Below, in pieces: positions 49,477 through 59,837 of a stretch of DNA of 64,000 nucleotides. A program made the translations under genes and the position numbers. A model generated the notes under the pieces. It did not search any database and was not told where the DNA came from. It saw only the letters and a list, made by a program, of their open reading frames with translations. The stretch lies in assembly GCF_001715975.1 (NCBI RefSeq), contig NZ_MARB01000004.1, forward strand, positions 186,001 to 250,000, read 5' to 3'. Each line of letters starts with the position of its first letter. The first letter of the stretch is position 1. The DNA comes from Candidatus Thiodiazotropha endolucinida. Its GTDB lineage: Bacteria; Pseudomonadota; Gammaproteobacteria; Chromatiales; Chromatiaceae.

Positions 49477-49500
49477 GTTCATGAAGCAGAATCATGCTGC
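49477..49500. promoter_or_regulatory. Inverted repeat in the divergent spacer, copy 1
   Basis: GCAGAATCATGCTGC is an imperfect palindrome (GCAG...CTGC arms) between the divergent small genes, about 30 bp upstream of the 94-codon gene start. It is unchanged in copy 2 (about 50481-50504). It could be an operator; evidence is symmetry and conservation only. Confidence 0.3.
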
Positions 49501-49674
49501 GTTCAAACATCTATACGGGGGATATCGAGGATCGGATTCAAACAAACTCAACACGTGACGAAAATCGGCGTCGCATACCGTTCACGCAACCGTCATTGAA
49601 CCGGAATATAACTGTCACTCACGATGAAACGATGACAGATCGAGGGCAAATGCACTCTACGAGGAGAGACGGCA

Positions 49675-49911
49675 ATGCGCAGTGATATACACTCCTTGAG
49701 ACCCTTTAGAAATCCCACCTATATCGACTACCTGGTTGGCTGGAGATACCTCCTCAACCGGCATTACAGGTCGCATGTCCAAAATCGCTGGTCCGATCAA
49801 CCCTGGTTTATCTCAGCGTCGGAGATGCTGGCCGGCTTAGGCAGTGTCCCGTTTTCAACCGCTCTTGCCGCCATATTGATGTTCGTCATCTGGGAAGTCT
49901 GGTTTGACTAG
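49675..49911 (+). CDS. Small membrane-anchored protein, copy 1
   Basis: A 78-residue protein with a basic/aromatic soluble half (NPTYIDYLVGWRYLLNRHYR) and a C-terminal hydrophobic segment (FSTALAAILMFVIWEVWFD), so probably tail-anchored in the inner membrane. GAGGAGA precedes the ATG at 49675. It shares 66 of 78 residues with copy 2; most changes are conservative, suggesting both are real genes under selection. No known family is recognised. Its TAG stop lies within a copy of the dispersed repeat. Confidence 0.7.
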   Translation: MRSDIHSLRPFRNPTYIDYLVGWRYLLNRHYRSHVQNRWSDQPWFISASEMLAGLGSVPFSTALAAILMFVIWEVWFD

Positions 49912-49941
49912 GGCCTGTTAATGCCGATTCAACCGGCGATA
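49908..49941. repeat. Dispersed repeat copy at the end of tandem copy 1
   Basis: CTAGGGCCTGTTAATGCCGA is a diverged family member. It begins at the TAG stop of the 78-codon gene. Confidence 0.6.
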
Positions 49942-50129
49942 TATGCCTTAACGGCCGATTGTTGTCAGTTTTCCTACTGAGCTTTAAAAATGGACTTGAA
50001 ATATTTTATTATTATTTTTCATGGAGTTAGATCTGGCACGCCAAACCAGACCAAATCAATCACAAGGTTAGGGTTAGCACCGGACATTGAACCCATTTAA
50101 CGCAAGCGTATCGAATTGAACGATGTATC

Positions 50130-50161
50130 GCTTTAGACGGGGCGGGATGCCCCGCTAAAGC
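50130..50161. terminator. GC-rich hairpin downstream of small secreted protein gene, copy 2
   Basis: Identical to the hairpin at 49126-49157 and 11 bp past the stop of the second 94-codon gene. Confidence 0.55.
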
Positions 50162-50172
50162 AAAACCCTTCA

Positions 50173-50457
50173 TTACCAGTTTACCGCGGCGCCGACATCA
50201 ATCAGGCTGCTTCCGTATCCATCTCTGAATCCACGCTGCGACTTGTGTTCATTACTCGAGAAACCTTCAGAGTAGAGGAAGGAGCTACCATACTGATCAC
50301 CGATGCCCGGCTGCATGGCCGTAGGCAGAGTGTTCGAGTAGGACGAACCAATGTACAGATCATGGTTGTTACCGACTACCTCATACAGATCATCATATGA
50401 AGTGGCGTACAGGTTGGCAGACAAAATCATGGTTGCGGTTGCTAATAGAATTTTCAT
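50173..50457 (-). CDS. Small secreted protein with three DxYxGSS motifs, copy 2
   Basis: A near-identical paralogue (92 of 94 residues) of the protein at 49169-49453, with the same signal peptide, the three DxY(x)GSS motifs, and the same ribosome binding site and start. The two changes are Leu34 and Glu70. Keeping 98% identity while the neighbouring 78-codon gene drifted to 85% suggests stronger constraint, or gene conversion, on this protein. Function unknown. Confidence 0.8.
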   Translation of the reverse strand: MKILLATATMILSANLYATSYDDLYEVVGNNHDLYIGSSYSNTLPTAMQPGIGDQYGSSFLYSEGFSSNEHKSQRGFRDGYGSSLIDVGAAVNW

Positions 50458-50678
50458 TTTAATATTCCTCGTTTAGTTAAGTTCATGAAGCAGAATCATG
50501 CTGCGTTCAAACATCTATACGGGGGATATCGAGGATCGGATTCAAACAAACTCAACACGTGACGAAAATCGGCGTCGCATACCGTTCACACAACCGTCAT
50601 TGAACCGGAATATAACTGTCACTCACGATGAAACGATGACAGATCAAGGGCAAATACACCCTACGCGGAGAGAAGGCA

Positions 50679-50915
50679 ATGCGCAGCGATACACACACCT
50701 TGAGACCCTTTAGAAATCCCACCTATATCGACTACCTGGTTGGCTGGAAATACCTCTTCAACCGGCATTACAGATCGCATGTCCACAATCGCTGGTCCGA
50801 TCAACCCTGGTTTATCTCAGCGTGGGAGATGCTGGTCGGTTTAGGCAGCGTCCTGTTTTCAACCGGTCTTGCCGCCATAATGATGTTCGTCATCTGGGAC
50901 GTCTGGTTTAACTAG
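50679..50915 (+). CDS. Small membrane-anchored protein, copy 2
   Basis: Paralogue of 49675-49911: 78 residues, the same aromatic/basic N-terminal half and C-terminal hydrophobic anchor (FSTGLAAIMMFVIWDVWFN). GGAGAGAAGG precedes the ATG at 50679. Changes from copy 1 include I5T, R24K, L27F, S49W and P59L. The frame is kept and the stop is again inside a dispersed repeat. Function unknown. Confidence 0.7.
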   Translation: MRSDTHTLRPFRNPTYIDYLVGWKYLFNRHYRSHVHNRWSDQPWFISAWEMLVGLGSVLFSTGLAAIMMFVIWDVWFN

Positions 50916-50945
50916 GGTCTGTCAACGCCGATCCAACCGGCGTTA
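50912..50945. repeat. Dispersed repeat copy at the end of tandem copy 2
   Basis: CTAGGGTCTGTCAACGCCGA is a diverged family member starting at the TAG stop of the second 78-codon gene. Confidence 0.6.
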
Positions 50946-50972
50946 AATGCCTTAAAACACGATGATCGAGCA

Positions 50973-51002
50973 AAAAAAAGGGGCCGTATCGGCCCCTTTT
51001 TC
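50973..51002. terminator. Bidirectional rho-independent terminator after pnp
   Basis: An A-run, the stem GGGGCC-GTAT(C)-GGCCCC and a T-run form a symmetrical terminator. It ends pnp (minus) and the convergent small gene (plus). Confidence 0.88.
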
Positions 51003-51018
51003 CATTGCCCGGTGCTAA

Positions 51019-53115
51019 TCAGGCCTCTTCTACCGCCTTCATGCTCAGGCGTATACGGCCCTGTTTATCAACCTCGAGCACCTTGACTTTCACCACATCA
51101 CCTTCGGTCAGCTTATCACTGACCTTCTCCACACGTTCATTGGAGATCTGTGAGATATGCACCAATCCGTCCTTGCCCGGCAGGATGGTGACAAATGCAC
51201 CGAAATCCATCAGCTTTGCCACCTTGCCTTCATATGTCGTACCGACCTCAACATCGGCAGTGATCAGTTCCACGCGCTTGCGCGCCTCCTCACCTGCGGA
51301 TTTATCCACGGAGAAGATCTTGACCACACCGTCATCGGTGATATCGACAGTAGCGCCGGTCTCTTCGGTAATGGAACGAATCGTCACACCGCCCTTGCCG
51401 ATGACATCACGAATCTTGTCGGGATTGATCTTGAACTCGATGATCCGTGGAGCATGCTCCGACATCTCGTCGCGATGGGAGTTGATGACGCTGTTCATCT
51501 CGCCAAGGATGTGAAGGCGACCCTCTTTAGCCTGGTCCAGGGCGATCTCCATGATCTCCTTGGTGATACCGTTGATCTTGATATCCATCTGCAGGGCATT
51601 GATACCCTGACCGGTACCGGCCACTTTGAAGTCCATGTCACCCAGGTGATCCTCGTCACCCATGATATCGGTCAGTACGGCGAACTTGTCACCCTCTTTG
51701 ATCAGTCCCATGGCCACACCGGCGACAGGGGCCTTGATCGGCACACCGGCATCCATCAATGCCAGACTGGTACCACAGACGGATGCCATCGAGGAGGAAC
51801 CGTTGGATTCGGTGATCTCGGAGACCACGCGGATAGCATAGGGGAACTCGCTGATTGTCGGCATACAGGCAAGCACACCGCGCTTGGCCAGACGGCCATG
51901 ACCGATCTCACGCCGTTTCGGACTACCGACTCGCCCTGTCTCACCCACGCAGAAGGGAGGGAAGTTGTAATGCAGCATGAAATGCTCGCGACGGGAACCC
52001 TCCAGTGCGTCGATGATCTGCGAATCGCGCTCTGTGCCCAGTGTGGTTACCACCAGGGCCTGGGTCTCGCCACGCGTGAAGAGTGCAGAACCGTGGGTTC
52101 TCGGTAAAACACCCGTACGCACCGAGATCGGGCGCACAGTGCGGGTATCACGACCGTCGATACGGGGTTCACCATCCAGGATACGGCCTCTGACCACACG
52201 CTTTTTCAACTTCTCAATGGCCGCCTTGACCTGATCGACACTCCAGCGGGTTTCACCCTCATCGTCGTCTGCACAGAGCTTCTGCACGGTCGCTGCCACA
52301 GCCTCATCGACGGCCGCATAACGATCAAGCTTGTCTGCGATACGATAGGCGTCACCGATACCCTGAGCAGCCTCGGCCTCTACCGCTGCACTCAGTTCTG
52401 AATCCTCTTCCGGGGCTGCGAAATCGGCTATCGGCTTGTTGACCTCGGCCGCCAGCTCCTTGATCGCCTGGATGACGGTCTGGAACTGTTCATGACCGAA
52501 CAGTACGGCACCCAGCATGACCTCTTCGGCGAGCTGGTTCGCTTCCGATTCGACCATCAATACAGCCTCTTCAGTACCGGCTACAATCAGGTCCAGATCC
52601 GAATCGGGATTGAGGCCGGTGGTGGCGGCATTCAAAATATACTCGCCGTTTTTATAGCCGACACGGGCGGCGCCGACAGGGCCCTGAAACGGCAGCCCGG
52701 AGATCGCGAGTGCCGCGGAAGTACCGATCAATGAAGGTATTTCGGGATCCACTGCCGGGTTCAGGGACATCACGGTAATGATAACCTGAACCTCACTGGT
52801 GAAACCCTTCGGGAATAGCGGACGGATCGGCCGATCGATAAGCCTTGCGGTGAGAATCTCCTTTTCACTCGGACGGCCTTCACGACGAAAAAAGCCGCCA
52901 GGGATCATTCCGGCGGCATATGTCTTCTCCTGATAGTCCACGGTCAATGGAAAAAAGTCCCGGGCTACCTCGCTCTTCGCTTCAACCACGGTTACCTGGA
53001 CCACAGTGTCGTCCACATTGACCATGACTGCACCGTCAGCCTGCCTTGCTATCTCACCTGTTTCGATGGAGACCTTATTGTCTCCCCATTGAAATTCTTT
53101 TTTGATTAATGCCAC
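51019..53115 (-). CDS. pnp: Polyribonucleotide nucleotidyltransferase (PNPase)
   Basis: Phosphorolytic 3'-5' exoribonuclease and degradosome component (698 residues). Two RNase PH domains are present ([32 protein letters not shown] region; [19 protein letters not shown]-like segment), then a KH domain ([21 protein letters not shown]) and an S1 domain ([31 protein letters not shown]). The start is GTG at 53115 with AGGA upstream. It is the last gene of the rimP-to-pnp run, downstream of rpsO as usual. Confidence 0.97.
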   Translation of the reverse strand: MALIKKEFQWGDNKVSIETGEIARQADGAVMVNVDDTVVQVTVVEAKSEVARDFFPLTVDYQEKTYAAGMIPGGFFRREGRPSEKEILTARLIDRPIRPLFPKGFTSEVQVIITVMSLNPAVDPEIPSLIGTSAALAISGLPFQGPVGAARVGYKNGEYILNAATTGLNPDSDLDLIVAGTEEAVLMVESEANQLAEEVMLGAVLFGHEQFQTVIQAIKELAAEVNKPIADFAAPEEDSELSAAVEAEAAQGIGDAYRIADKLDRYAAVDEAVAATVQKLCADDDEGETRWSVDQVKAAIEKLKKRVVRGRILDGEPRIDGRDTRTVRPISVRTGVLPRTHGSALFTRGETQALVVTTLGTERDSQIIDALEGSRREHFMLHYNFPPFCVGETGRVGSPKRREIGHGRLAKRGVLACMPTISEFPYAIRVVSEITESNGSSSMASVCGTSLALMDAGVPIKAPVAGVAMGLIKEGDKFAVLTDIMGDEDHLGDMDFKVAGTGQGINALQMDIKINGITKEIMEIALDQAKEGRLHILGEMNSVINSHRDEMSEHAPRIIEFKINPDKIRDVIGKGGVTIRSITEETGATVDITDDGVVKIFSVDKSAGEEARKRVELITADVEVGTTYEGKVAKLMDFGAFVTILPGKDGLVHISQISNERVEKVSDKLTEGDVVKVKVLEVDKQGRIRLSMKAVEEA

Positions 53116-53151
53116 TTTTGAATCCTTGAGTAATTAATGTTTCAGGACGAA

Positions 53152-53421
53152 TTAGCGACGCAGACCCAGACGGCTGATCAGCTCTTTATAGCGATCCGGG
53201 TCATTGCTCTTCAGATAGTCCAACAGCTTGCGGCGGGAATTGACGAGACGCACCAGACCCTGACGGGAGTGGTGATCCTGTTTGTGTTCTTTGAAATGCT
53301 CCGTGAGCTGAGTAATGCGGCTGGTCATCAGGGCAACCTGTACCTCTGGCGAACCGGTATCCCCGGGTGCCCGCTGATACTCATCGATGACTGATTTCTT
53401 GTCTGCTGCACTCATTGACAT
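53152..53421 (-). CDS. rpsO: 30S ribosomal protein S15
   Basis: Primary 16S rRNA-binding protein; 89 residues from the ATG at 53421, which has AGAGGAGA upstream and matches the E. coli length exactly. Typical sequence: [30 protein letters not shown] and the end RLGLRR. A longer frame to 53466 would add 15 residues not found in the family. pnp follows 36 bp downstream. Confidence 0.97.
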   Translation of the reverse strand: MSMSAADKKSVIDEYQRAPGDTGSPEVQVALMTSRITQLTEHFKEHKQDHHSRQGLVRLVNSRRKLLDYLKSNDPDRYKELISRLGLRR

Positions 53422-53547
53422 GACGTTTCTCCTCTTGGTTACGTCGTTGAATCTGGTCCCATTCAAGACCCACCCGACAATGAGTTCAGGCAGGCCGGAC
53501 CGGTGAAAAATACGCTGTTAACCGGGCCATTCCCGGAAAGAGCGCGT

Positions 53548-53576
53548 AGTATGCGCGTTCTGGGCCTTCACAGCAA
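53548..53576 (-). promoter_or_regulatory. Candidate sigma70 promoter for rpsO-pnp
   Basis: TTGCTG and CATACT are separated by 17 bases on the minus strand in the truB-rpsO gap, about 120 bp before rpsO. An internal rpsO promoter is known at this place in E. coli. The match is moderate. Confidence 0.4.
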
Positions 53577-53615
53577 CCCAAATTCCACTACATGTGATGA
53601 ATTTCTTTCTGCAAT

Positions 53616-54539
53616 TCAATTTGTTACCTGCATGAGCCTTTTTGGCGCCACACGCCCGTCGTCGAGAACCTGGCCGACGCCGAGAAAATCGGTCTCATTG
53701 GTATAGAGACGCACCCAACCGCTGGTGGGGGCATTCGGCACCAGGATCGGTTGACCTTGTCTCATATAGAAGGCGGCATCCGCAGTCAGATCGACTTGGG
53801 GCCACTCCGCCAATGCACTCTCCAACGGCAGCAGCCAATCATCCATCTCTTTAAACAGCTTTTCGGAGAAGGCGTGCTGAACCTCACTCAAGGTGACCAT
53901 CGACTGGTCATCGTAGGGACCGACTCCGGTCCGGCGCAAGCCACTGACGTAGGCGCCGCAACCCAGCTGCTTACCGATATCCTCGGCGAGGGTACGTACA
54001 TAGGTGCCCTTCGAGCAGTGCACGTCCATTTCAAATTCGGGCAGGGAGAAATCGATCAACTGCAGTGAATGGATCCGGATAGTACGGGGTTCACGCTCGA
54101 CCTCCACCCCTTTACGGGCCAGTTTATAGAGTCGCTCACCCTGGTGCTTGATGGCGGAGTACATGGGCGGCAGCTGTTGCTGTTCACCCAGGAAATCGGC
54201 CAGCACGTCCCTCAGCATCGCTTCAGTGACTCCGCTGGGATCGACCCGCTCGATCACCTCGCCTTCGGCATCGGCCGTGGTTCTGGTCTCACCCAGCCTG
54301 ACCCTGACCCGGTAGTGTTTATCCGCATCCAACAGAAACGCCGAGAGCTTCGTCGCCTCGCCGAAACAGATCGGCAATAGACCGGTGGCGAGCGGATCGA
54401 GACTACCCGTATGTCCCGCCTTTGCCGCTTTATAGAGGAATTTCACCTCCTGCAAGGCCTTGTTCGATGTCATACCTTCCGGTTTGTCGAGCAGCAATAC
54501 ACCACTGATATTGCGCCCCCTGTTGCGACGACGTCCCAT
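53616..54539 (-). CDS. truB: tRNA pseudouridine(55) synthase
   Basis: Makes pseudouridine 55 in the tRNA T-loop (307 residues). The catalytic motif GSLDPLATGLLPICFGEATK carries the nucleophilic Asp; GVLLLDKPEGMTSN and the CSKGTYVRTLAEDIG segment are family hallmarks. A C-terminal PUA-like region is present. It lies between rbfA and rpsO, as in most Gammaproteobacteria. Confidence 0.97.
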   Translation of the reverse strand: MGRRRNRGRNISGVLLLDKPEGMTSNKALQEVKFLYKAAKAGHTGSLDPLATGLLPICFGEATKLSAFLLDADKHYRVRVRLGETRTTADAEGEVIERVDPSGVTEAMLRDVLADFLGEQQQLPPMYSAIKHQGERLYKLARKGVEVEREPRTIRIHSLQLIDFSLPEFEMDVHCSKGTYVRTLAEDIGKQLGCGAYVSGLRRTGVGPYDDQSMVTLSEVQHAFSEKLFKEMDDWLLPLESALAEWPQVDLTADAAFYMRQGQPILVPNAPTSGWVRLYTNETDFLGVGQVLDDGRVAPKRLMQVTN

Positions 54540-54574
54540 GCTTTTACTCTATCTTGCTTAATCGTGAGAAAGGA

Positions 54575-54943
54575 TCAATCCAGGTCGGTGTGGTTTTCCT
54601 TCACCGCTTGATCAATTAAGGTGGAAAGATGCTCCCCCTGCTCCACCGAGGTGTCATAGACGAAATTCAATTTGGGTATTGAACGCAGCTTCATGCGATG
54701 ACCCAGCAGCCAACGCAGATGACCGGCGATATGGTTCAACTGTTCGACGCTCTCTTTCCGCGAAAGCGATGATGACATGGTGGTAAAGAAGACCTTGGCC
54801 TGGGAGAGATCCCGCACCACCCGGGCTTCCTGGATGGTCACCATTCCAATGGCCGGATCCTTGACCTCTTCCCTGATCAGTCCGGCCAACTCCCGTTGCA
54901 ATTCCGCACCGATACGATCTGTTCGTTTAAAATCACGCGGCAT
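54575..54943 (-). CDS. rbfA: Ribosome-binding factor A
   Basis: KH-fold factor for 30S maturation and cold adaptation. It has 122 residues from the ATG at 54943 (MPRDFKRTDRIGAELQREL), preceded by a short gap after infB. Typical segments: VKDPAIGMVTIQEARVVRDL and LRWLLGHRMKLRSIPKLNFVYD. A longer frame to 55039 overlaps infB and is rejected. Confidence 0.95.
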   Translation of the reverse strand: MPRDFKRTDRIGAELQRELAGLIREEVKDPAIGMVTIQEARVVRDLSQAKVFFTTMSSSLSRKESVEQLNHIAGHLRWLLGHRMKLRSIPKLNFVYDTSVEQGEHLSTLIDQAVKENHTDLD

Positions 54944-54948
54944 GGTGC

Positions 54949-57534
54949 TTATACGTTCCGCATCACTTCTGTCCGCTCGAAGACCTCGATCTGGTCGCCC
55001 ACCTGCACATCGTTGTAGTTCTTTACGCCGATGCCGCACTCCATACCGTTCTTCACTTCCGCGACGTCATCCTTGAAACGACGCAAGGACTCCAGAGCCC
55101 CCTCGTATATCACCACATTGTCACGCAGCACACGGATCGGGTTATTGCGTTTCACCATGCCTTCGATAACCATACAACCGGCAATCGCACCAAGCTTGGA
55201 GTTGCGGAACACATCACGCACCTCGGCCAGTCCGATAATCTCCTCGCGGATTTCCGGAGAGAGCATACCCGATATGGCCTTTTTCACATCATCGATGATT
55301 TCATAGATGATGCCGTAGTAGCGCATGTCGATGCCTTGCTCTTCAACCACCCTGCGCGCACCTGCATCGGCACGCACATTAAAGCCGATGATGATGGCAT
55401 TTGATGTCACTGCCAGGTTGGCGTCAGACTCATTGATGCCGCCTACGCCTGATGCAACCACGGACACTTTCACCTCCGCTGTGGAGGTATTTGCCAGTGC
55501 CTCTTTCAATGCCTCCACACTGCCCTGAACATCAGCCTTGACGATCACATTCAACGACTGGGTTTCACCCTCTTCCATTTGGGTGAACATCTCGTCAAGT
55601 TTCGCCGCTTTCTGTGCCGCCAAACGGGTATCCCGTTGCTTGTCATGGCGCAGTTCGGCAATCTCACGGGCACGCCGCTCATCGCTGACCACCCGAACAT
55701 CATCACCCGCTTCCGGTGTGCCCGAGAGGCCGAGCACCACCACAGGTATGGAAGGACCGGCGGTCTTGATGGGGCGCCCGTTCTCATCAAACATGGCACG
55801 CACGCGACCATACTCCTTTCCGGATACGATGACATCGCCGCGCGTTAAAGTTCCGGACTGCACCAGCACAGTTGCCACCGGTCCCCGGCCCTTGTCCAGG
55901 GAGGACTCAACGATCGATCCCGTGGCATTGCCTTCCTGCACAGCCTTCAGCTCCAGCACCTCGGCCTGCAGCAGAATCGCATCGAGCAGTTCATCTATAC
56001 CCTGGCCGGTTTTGGCGGAGACCTTCACGAACATGGTGTCGCCCCCCCACTCCTCGGGAATCACCTCCTCCTGGGAGAGTTCCTGGATGACACGGTCGGG
56101 ATTCGCCTCCTCTTTATCGATCTTATTGATTGCGACAATCAACGGCACCTCGGCCGCCTTGGCATGCTGAATCGCCTCCTTGGTCTGTGGCATGACTCCG
56201 TCGTCGGCGGAGACCACAAGAATGACAATATCGGTCACCTTGGCGCCACGGGCGCGCATGGCTGTGAAGGCGGCGTGTCCCGGTGTATCCAGAAAGGAGA
56301 CGGTGCCTTTATCGGTGTCCACGTGATAGGCGCCGATGTGCTGGGTAATGCCGCCCGCTTCACCCGCCGCTACCCGGCTGGTGCGAATATAATCGAGCAG
56401 TGAGGTCTTGCCGTGGTCGACGTGTCCCATGATGGTGACCACCGGCGGCCGCTGGACAGACTCTCCGGTAGTCTGTGACTCTTCCATACTCAGCAGATCG
56501 GCTTCAATATCCTCATCGCGCTGATGGACCGGCACATGCCCCATCTCCTCGACAACCAGAATCGCCGTATCGCGATCCAACGGTTGATTGATGGTTACCA
56601 TCATGCCCATTTTCATCAAAACCTTGATGACTTCAGCGGCCTTGATCGACATCCGCTGCGCCAATTCAGCCACCGTGATGCTCTCGGGTATTTTGACTTC
56701 GTGCACGACCGGAGTGGTGGGGCGTTGAAAACCGTGTTGGCTCTCGCTGCTCGCAGCGGCAGTCGATCTGCGTTGCTTGGCGGGTTTTTTCTTACGACGT
56801 CCCTTTGCACCATCAGCCACATGCAGCTCTTTACGCTCCAACCGCTGCTCGCCCTCAAGCTCCAGACCCTCGCGCTTGCTCTCTTTACGACTCTTCTTGC
56901 CACGGCCGGATTCCGGTTTGGGGGCAGGCTTCTCCTGCACCAATTCAGGCTCCTCGGCCTTGATTATTTCCGCTTCGACCACCTTGCGTGCAGCCTCCTC
57001 TTCAGCGGCCTTGCGAGCAGCCTCTGCCTCTTCTTCAGCCTTCTTTGCCGCTTCCTCTTCAGCCCTTTTTGCCGCCTCGGCCGCTTTTCGCGCCTCGATT
57101 TCAGCCTCGATGGCAGCCCTGGCCTTTGCCTGTTCGTCGAGCGCCTTGCGCGCTTCTTCCGCCTCTTTCGACTTACGTTCGTCAGATTCAACAGCGGCTC
57201 GCTTGACATAGGTACGCTTCTTACGCACCTCCACACTGACCGTCTTGGCAGGCGCCGTCGATGCGCGGCTCAAGGTACTGCGTGAAGCTGTCGGCTGGCG
57301 TAGTTCACTAACGGTTTTGCGACGCAAGGTGACCTTGCTCGGCGCTGTCACACCGGCACTCTTTTCCTTGCCGTGACTCTCGCGCAGATAGTGCAGCAGT
57401 TTGGCTTTCTCCTCATCAGAGATCCTATCGTCAGGCGTCTTGGCCTGGATGCCTGCATCCTCCAGCTGTTCCATCAAGCGATCGGCAGGAATACCAACGA
57501 CATTTGCAAGTTGTGCTACCGTTACTTCACTCAT
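54949..57534 (-). CDS. infB: Translation initiation factor IF-2
   Basis: GTPase that places initiator tRNA on the ribosome (861 residues). The N-terminal IF2_N helix ([24 protein letters not shown]) leads into a long Lys/Ala/Glu coiled linker (residues about 120-270), a second IF2_N, and the G domain from about residue 368 ([24 protein letters not shown]). Domains III-IV follow. It sits between nusA and rbfA in the conserved operon. One ATG start, at 57534, is evident. Confidence 0.97.
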   Translation of the reverse strand: MSEVTVAQLANVVGIPADRLMEQLEDAGIQAKTPDDRISDEEKAKLLHYLRESHGKEKSAGVTAPSKVTLRRKTVSELRQPTASRSTLSRASTAPAKTVSVEVRKKRTYVKRAAVESDERKSKEAEEARKALDEQAKARAAIEAEIEARKAAEAAKRAEEEAAKKAEEEAEAARKAAEEEAARKVVEAEIIKAEEPELVQEKPAPKPESGRGKKSRKESKREGLELEGEQRLERKELHVADGAKGRRKKKPAKQRRSTAAASSESQHGFQRPTTPVVHEVKIPESITVAELAQRMSIKAAEVIKVLMKMGMMVTINQPLDRDTAILVVEEMGHVPVHQRDEDIEADLLSMEESQTTGESVQRPPVVTIMGHVDHGKTSLLDYIRTSRVAAGEAGGITQHIGAYHVDTDKGTVSFLDTPGHAAFTAMRARGAKVTDIVILVVSADDGVMPQTKEAIQHAKAAEVPLIVAINKIDKEEANPDRVIQELSQEEVIPEEWGGDTMFVKVSAKTGQGIDELLDAILLQAEVLELKAVQEGNATGSIVESSLDKGRGPVATVLVQSGTLTRGDVIVSGKEYGRVRAMFDENGRPIKTAGPSIPVVVLGLSGTPEAGDDVRVVSDERRAREIAELRHDKQRDTRLAAQKAAKLDEMFTQMEEGETQSLNVIVKADVQGSVEALKEALANTSTAEVKVSVVASGVGGINESDANLAVTSNAIIIGFNVRADAGARRVVEEQGIDMRYYGIIYEIIDDVKKAISGMLSPEIREEIIGLAEVRDVFRNSKLGAIAGCMVIEGMVKRNNPIRVLRDNVVIYEGALESLRRFKDDVAEVKNGMECGIGVKNYNDVQVGDQIEVFERTEVMRNV

Positions 57535-57623
57535 ACATCAGGCCTCTTGAATTTGCCTTATCCATCTTTTCCTATGCTATACCTTCATACCGGACTCACA
57601 TGCGGCGTAAAGCTACACAACTA

Positions 57624-59117
57624 CTATTTTGCCTCTTCGAACCAAGGTGCCCGGGCTGTCATGATCAGCTTTCCGGCACGATCTTCATCCATTCCATCGA
57701 TCTCCATCAGATCATCGATGGATTGTTCCGCAAGGTCCTCCATCGTCACCACGCCACGACCGGCAAGCGTAAACGCGAGCTGTTTATCCATGCCCTGCAT
57801 GGTCAACAGGTCCTCGGCTGGTTCACGGAACGCCTCTTCATTGGCGATGGCCCGGGTCAGCAGAAAATCTTTCGCCCGGTTACGCAGCTCGTTGATTAGA
57901 TCCTCATCGAACTCTTCGATGGTAAGCATCTCCTCGATCGGGACATAGGCAACCTCATCGACACTGGTAAATCCTTCCTGCACCAGTATTGCCGCCACAT
58001 CCTCGTCCACATCCAGCTGCTCCATGAAGGCATCCATGAATCCCTTGGCTTCCGATTCACTCTTCTCCGACGCCTGGGCCTCATCCATGACATTCAATTC
58101 CCAGCCGGTCAATTGACTGGCCAAACGCACGTTCTGTCCGCCGCGGCCGATGGCCTGGGAAAGATTCTCTTCGCTCACCGCCACATCCATGGTGTGTGTA
58201 TCTTCGTCCACCACAATCGAAACCACGTCCGCCGGCGACATGGCGTTGATCACATACTGCGCCGGGTTGTCGTTCCACAAGATGATGTCGACACGCTCGC
58301 CATTCAACTCGTTGGATACCGCCTGCACCCTTGAGCCGCGCATACCGACGCAGGCCCCCACGGGGTCGATACGCTGATCGTGGGCCTTGACCGCAATCTT
58401 GGCGCGCAGGCCGGGATCCCGGGCGGCGCTCTTGATTTCGATCAGACCCTCGCCCACCTCGGGCACCTCGAGCTTGAACAGCTCGATCAACAGCTCCGGC
58501 ATGGTGCGGCTGATAAAGAGCTGCGGGCCGCGGGGTTCGGAGCGAATCTCATACAGGTATCCACGGATGCGGTCACCTACCCGGATCGACTCCTTGGGAA
58601 TCATATGTTCACGCCCGATAAAGGCCTCTGCGTTGCCACCCAGATCGAGGAAGACATTACCACGGTCGATTCGCTTGACGACGCCGGTGACCAACTCACC
58701 CTCCCGTCCCTGATACGCCTCCACCACTTTCGCCCTTTCGGCTTCCCGCACTTTCTGCACGATCACCTGCTTGGCGGCTTGTGCGGCAATACGACCGAAC
58801 TCGATGGACTCGATCGGTTCCTCGACGAACTCGCCGACTTCTATTTCGGGATACTCCGCTCTGGCGACATCCAGGATAATTTGGCGCAGCGGCGCATCCG
58901 GTTCATCCTCCGAATAGGCCTCCACCACTTCCCATCGACGAAAGGTGTCGTAATCACCCGTGGTCCGGTCGATCGCCACGCGCACCAGAATGTCATCGCC
59001 ATTACGCTTGCGTGTGGCGGATGCCAAGGCAGCCTCAATGGCTTCAAAGATGATTCTCTTTTCGACATCTTTCTCATTGGAAACCGCATCCACGACCAGC
59101 AATATCTCTTTACTCAT
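57624..59117 (-). CDS. nusA: Transcription termination/antitermination factor NusA
   Basis: RNA polymerase-binding elongation factor of 497 residues. Domains in order: N-terminal RNAP-binding ([14 protein letters not shown]), S1 ([21 protein letters not shown]), KH1 and KH2 ([27 protein letters not shown]), and two C-terminal acidic repeats (residues about 365-497), the full gammaproteobacterial form. The ATG at 59117 is preferred over a TTG one codon upstream. rimP ends 15 bp before it. Confidence 0.97.
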   Translation of the reverse strand: MSKEILLVVDAVSNEKDVEKRIIFEAIEAALASATRKRNGDDILVRVAIDRTTGDYDTFRRWEVVEAYSEDEPDAPLRQIILDVARAEYPEIEVGEFVEEPIESIEFGRIAAQAAKQVIVQKVREAERAKVVEAYQGREGELVTGVVKRIDRGNVFLDLGGNAEAFIGREHMIPKESIRVGDRIRGYLYEIRSEPRGPQLFISRTMPELLIELFKLEVPEVGEGLIEIKSAARDPGLRAKIAVKAHDQRIDPVGACVGMRGSRVQAVSNELNGERVDIILWNDNPAQYVINAMSPADVVSIVVDEDTHTMDVAVSEENLSQAIGRGGQNVRLASQLTGWELNVMDEAQASEKSESEAKGFMDAFMEQLDVDEDVAAILVQEGFTSVDEVAYVPIEEMLTIEEFDEDLINELRNRAKDFLLTRAIANEEAFREPAEDLLTMQGMDKQLAFTLAGRGVVTMEDLAEQSIDDLMEIDGMDEDRAGKLIMTARAPWFEEAK

Positions 59118-59132
59118 CAATTGTTTCCCAAT

Positions 59133-59591
59133 TTAAATATCCGGTATCAAACGTGCTGAATCGATCAGTTCAATCGCTATCCCATGGAGTTTTCCATCTT
59201 CCTCGATCAATACCTGATTCTCAGCCACGCCCCGAAGTACACCCGTAAAACGGTGACGGCCTTCAATCTTGGTATGGGTTTTCACCCGCACCTTGTTTCC
59301 CTGGAACCGCACAAAATGCTCACGTTCAAACAGGGGCCGGTCCAATCCTGGTGAAGAGACCTCGAGCTGGTACTGCTCCTTGATCGGATCCTCCACATCA
59401 AGCACACCGCTGATCTGATGACTGACCTGTACACAGTCATCGAGACCGATACCGTCTGCATGGTCGATATAGACCCTCAGCAGGGCGCCTCCCTTGCCCT
59501 GTCCCGTCAACTCCAAGCCGACCAGCTCATAGCCCAACAGCTCCACTTCAGCACGGACCAGGGATTTCAATTTTTCCGGAGCCGATCGCAT
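59133..59591 (-). CDS. rimP: Ribosome maturation factor RimP
   Basis: 30S assembly factor of 152 residues from the ATG at 59591: SLVRAEVELLGYELVGLEL and the signature VSSPGLDRPLFEREHFVRFQG. A longer frame to 59651 would translate through the leader hairpin and is rejected. It is the first gene of the rimP-nusA-infB-rbfA-truB-rpsO-pnp unit and has two terminator-like hairpins in its leader. Confidence 0.95.
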   Translation of the reverse strand: MRSAPEKLKSLVRAEVELLGYELVGLELTGQGKGGALLRVYIDHADGIGLDDCVQVSHQISGVLDVEDPIKEQYQLEVSSPGLDRPLFEREHFVRFQGNKVRVKTHTKIEGRHRFTGVLRGVAENQVLIEEDGKLHGIAIELIDSARLIPDI

Positions 59592-59603
59592 TTCTTCACC
59601 GCA

Positions 59604-59627
59604 ATAAAAAATGGGCTCATGGCCCAT
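59604..59627 (-). terminator. rimP-leader hairpin (attenuator), proximal
   Basis: On the minus strand, a perfect 6-bp inverted repeat ATGGGC-CATGA-GCCCAT is followed by TTTTTT and ends 12 bp before the rimP start. A terminator-like structure in front of rimP is a known attenuation feature in Gammaproteobacteria. Confidence 0.7.
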
Positions 59628-59698
59628 CCCGTCGTCCTCGATATCCGACACCCGGCCGGATCTACCATCCGCCTGGGCCCAGGTCGTACACTCGAAAA

Positions 59699-59724
59699 CA
59701 AAAAAACCCCGCTGTCGGGGTTTT
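59699..59724 (-). terminator. Rho-independent hairpin upstream of the rimP leader, distal
   Basis: On the minus strand the stem AAAACCCCG-ACAG-CGGGGTTTT is followed by more T residues: a strong terminator shape. TATAAT lies directly 5' of it on the same strand (about 59725-59730), so it could be a terminator of an upstream transcript or a second attenuator. Confidence 0.7.
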
Positions 59725-59837
59725 ATTATAGTTCGCTGCGGCAGATCAAGGCGTTTCAGGGCCGATGCACGTCCGCAAATTCGACGCGAAGAATAGCACA
59801 GGCCGTAAGCCTTATCAATTAGGAGTGTTAAAAGATC

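Larger units (their letters stand above)
48985..49964. repeat. Tandem duplication, copy 1 (partner at about 49989-50968)
   Basis: From 49126 to 49911 this copy aligns with 50130-50915 without a single gap, at a constant offset of 1004 bp. Weaker similarity extends out to about 48985 and 49964. Each copy holds a minus-strand 94-codon gene, a shared divergent spacer, a plus-strand 78-codon gene and an end repeat. No transposase or integrase is associated. Confidence 0.9.
49989..50968. repeat. Tandem duplication, copy 2
   Basis: Second copy of the divergent small-gene cassette, 1004 bp to the right of copy 1. The divergent spacer (50458-50678) has only a handful of substitutions against copy 1, while the outer flanks have diverged more. 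Confidence 0.9.

Noticed and set aside
49494-49685. 63-codon plus-strand frame in the divergent spacer, and its 71-codon counterpart at 50498-50713
   Set aside because: No ribosome binding site; it overlaps the leader of the divergent gene, ends in different places in the two copies, and its conservation is explained by the conserved spacer.
51157-52107. 316-codon frame antisense to pnp
   Set aside because: Composition mirrors the pnp codons (His/Asp/Thr rich), as expected of an antisense shadow.
56524-57285. 253-codon frame antisense to infB
   Set aside because: It is the complement of the Lys/Ala/Glu-rich IF-2 linker; Leu/Phe/Arg-rich low-complexity output.
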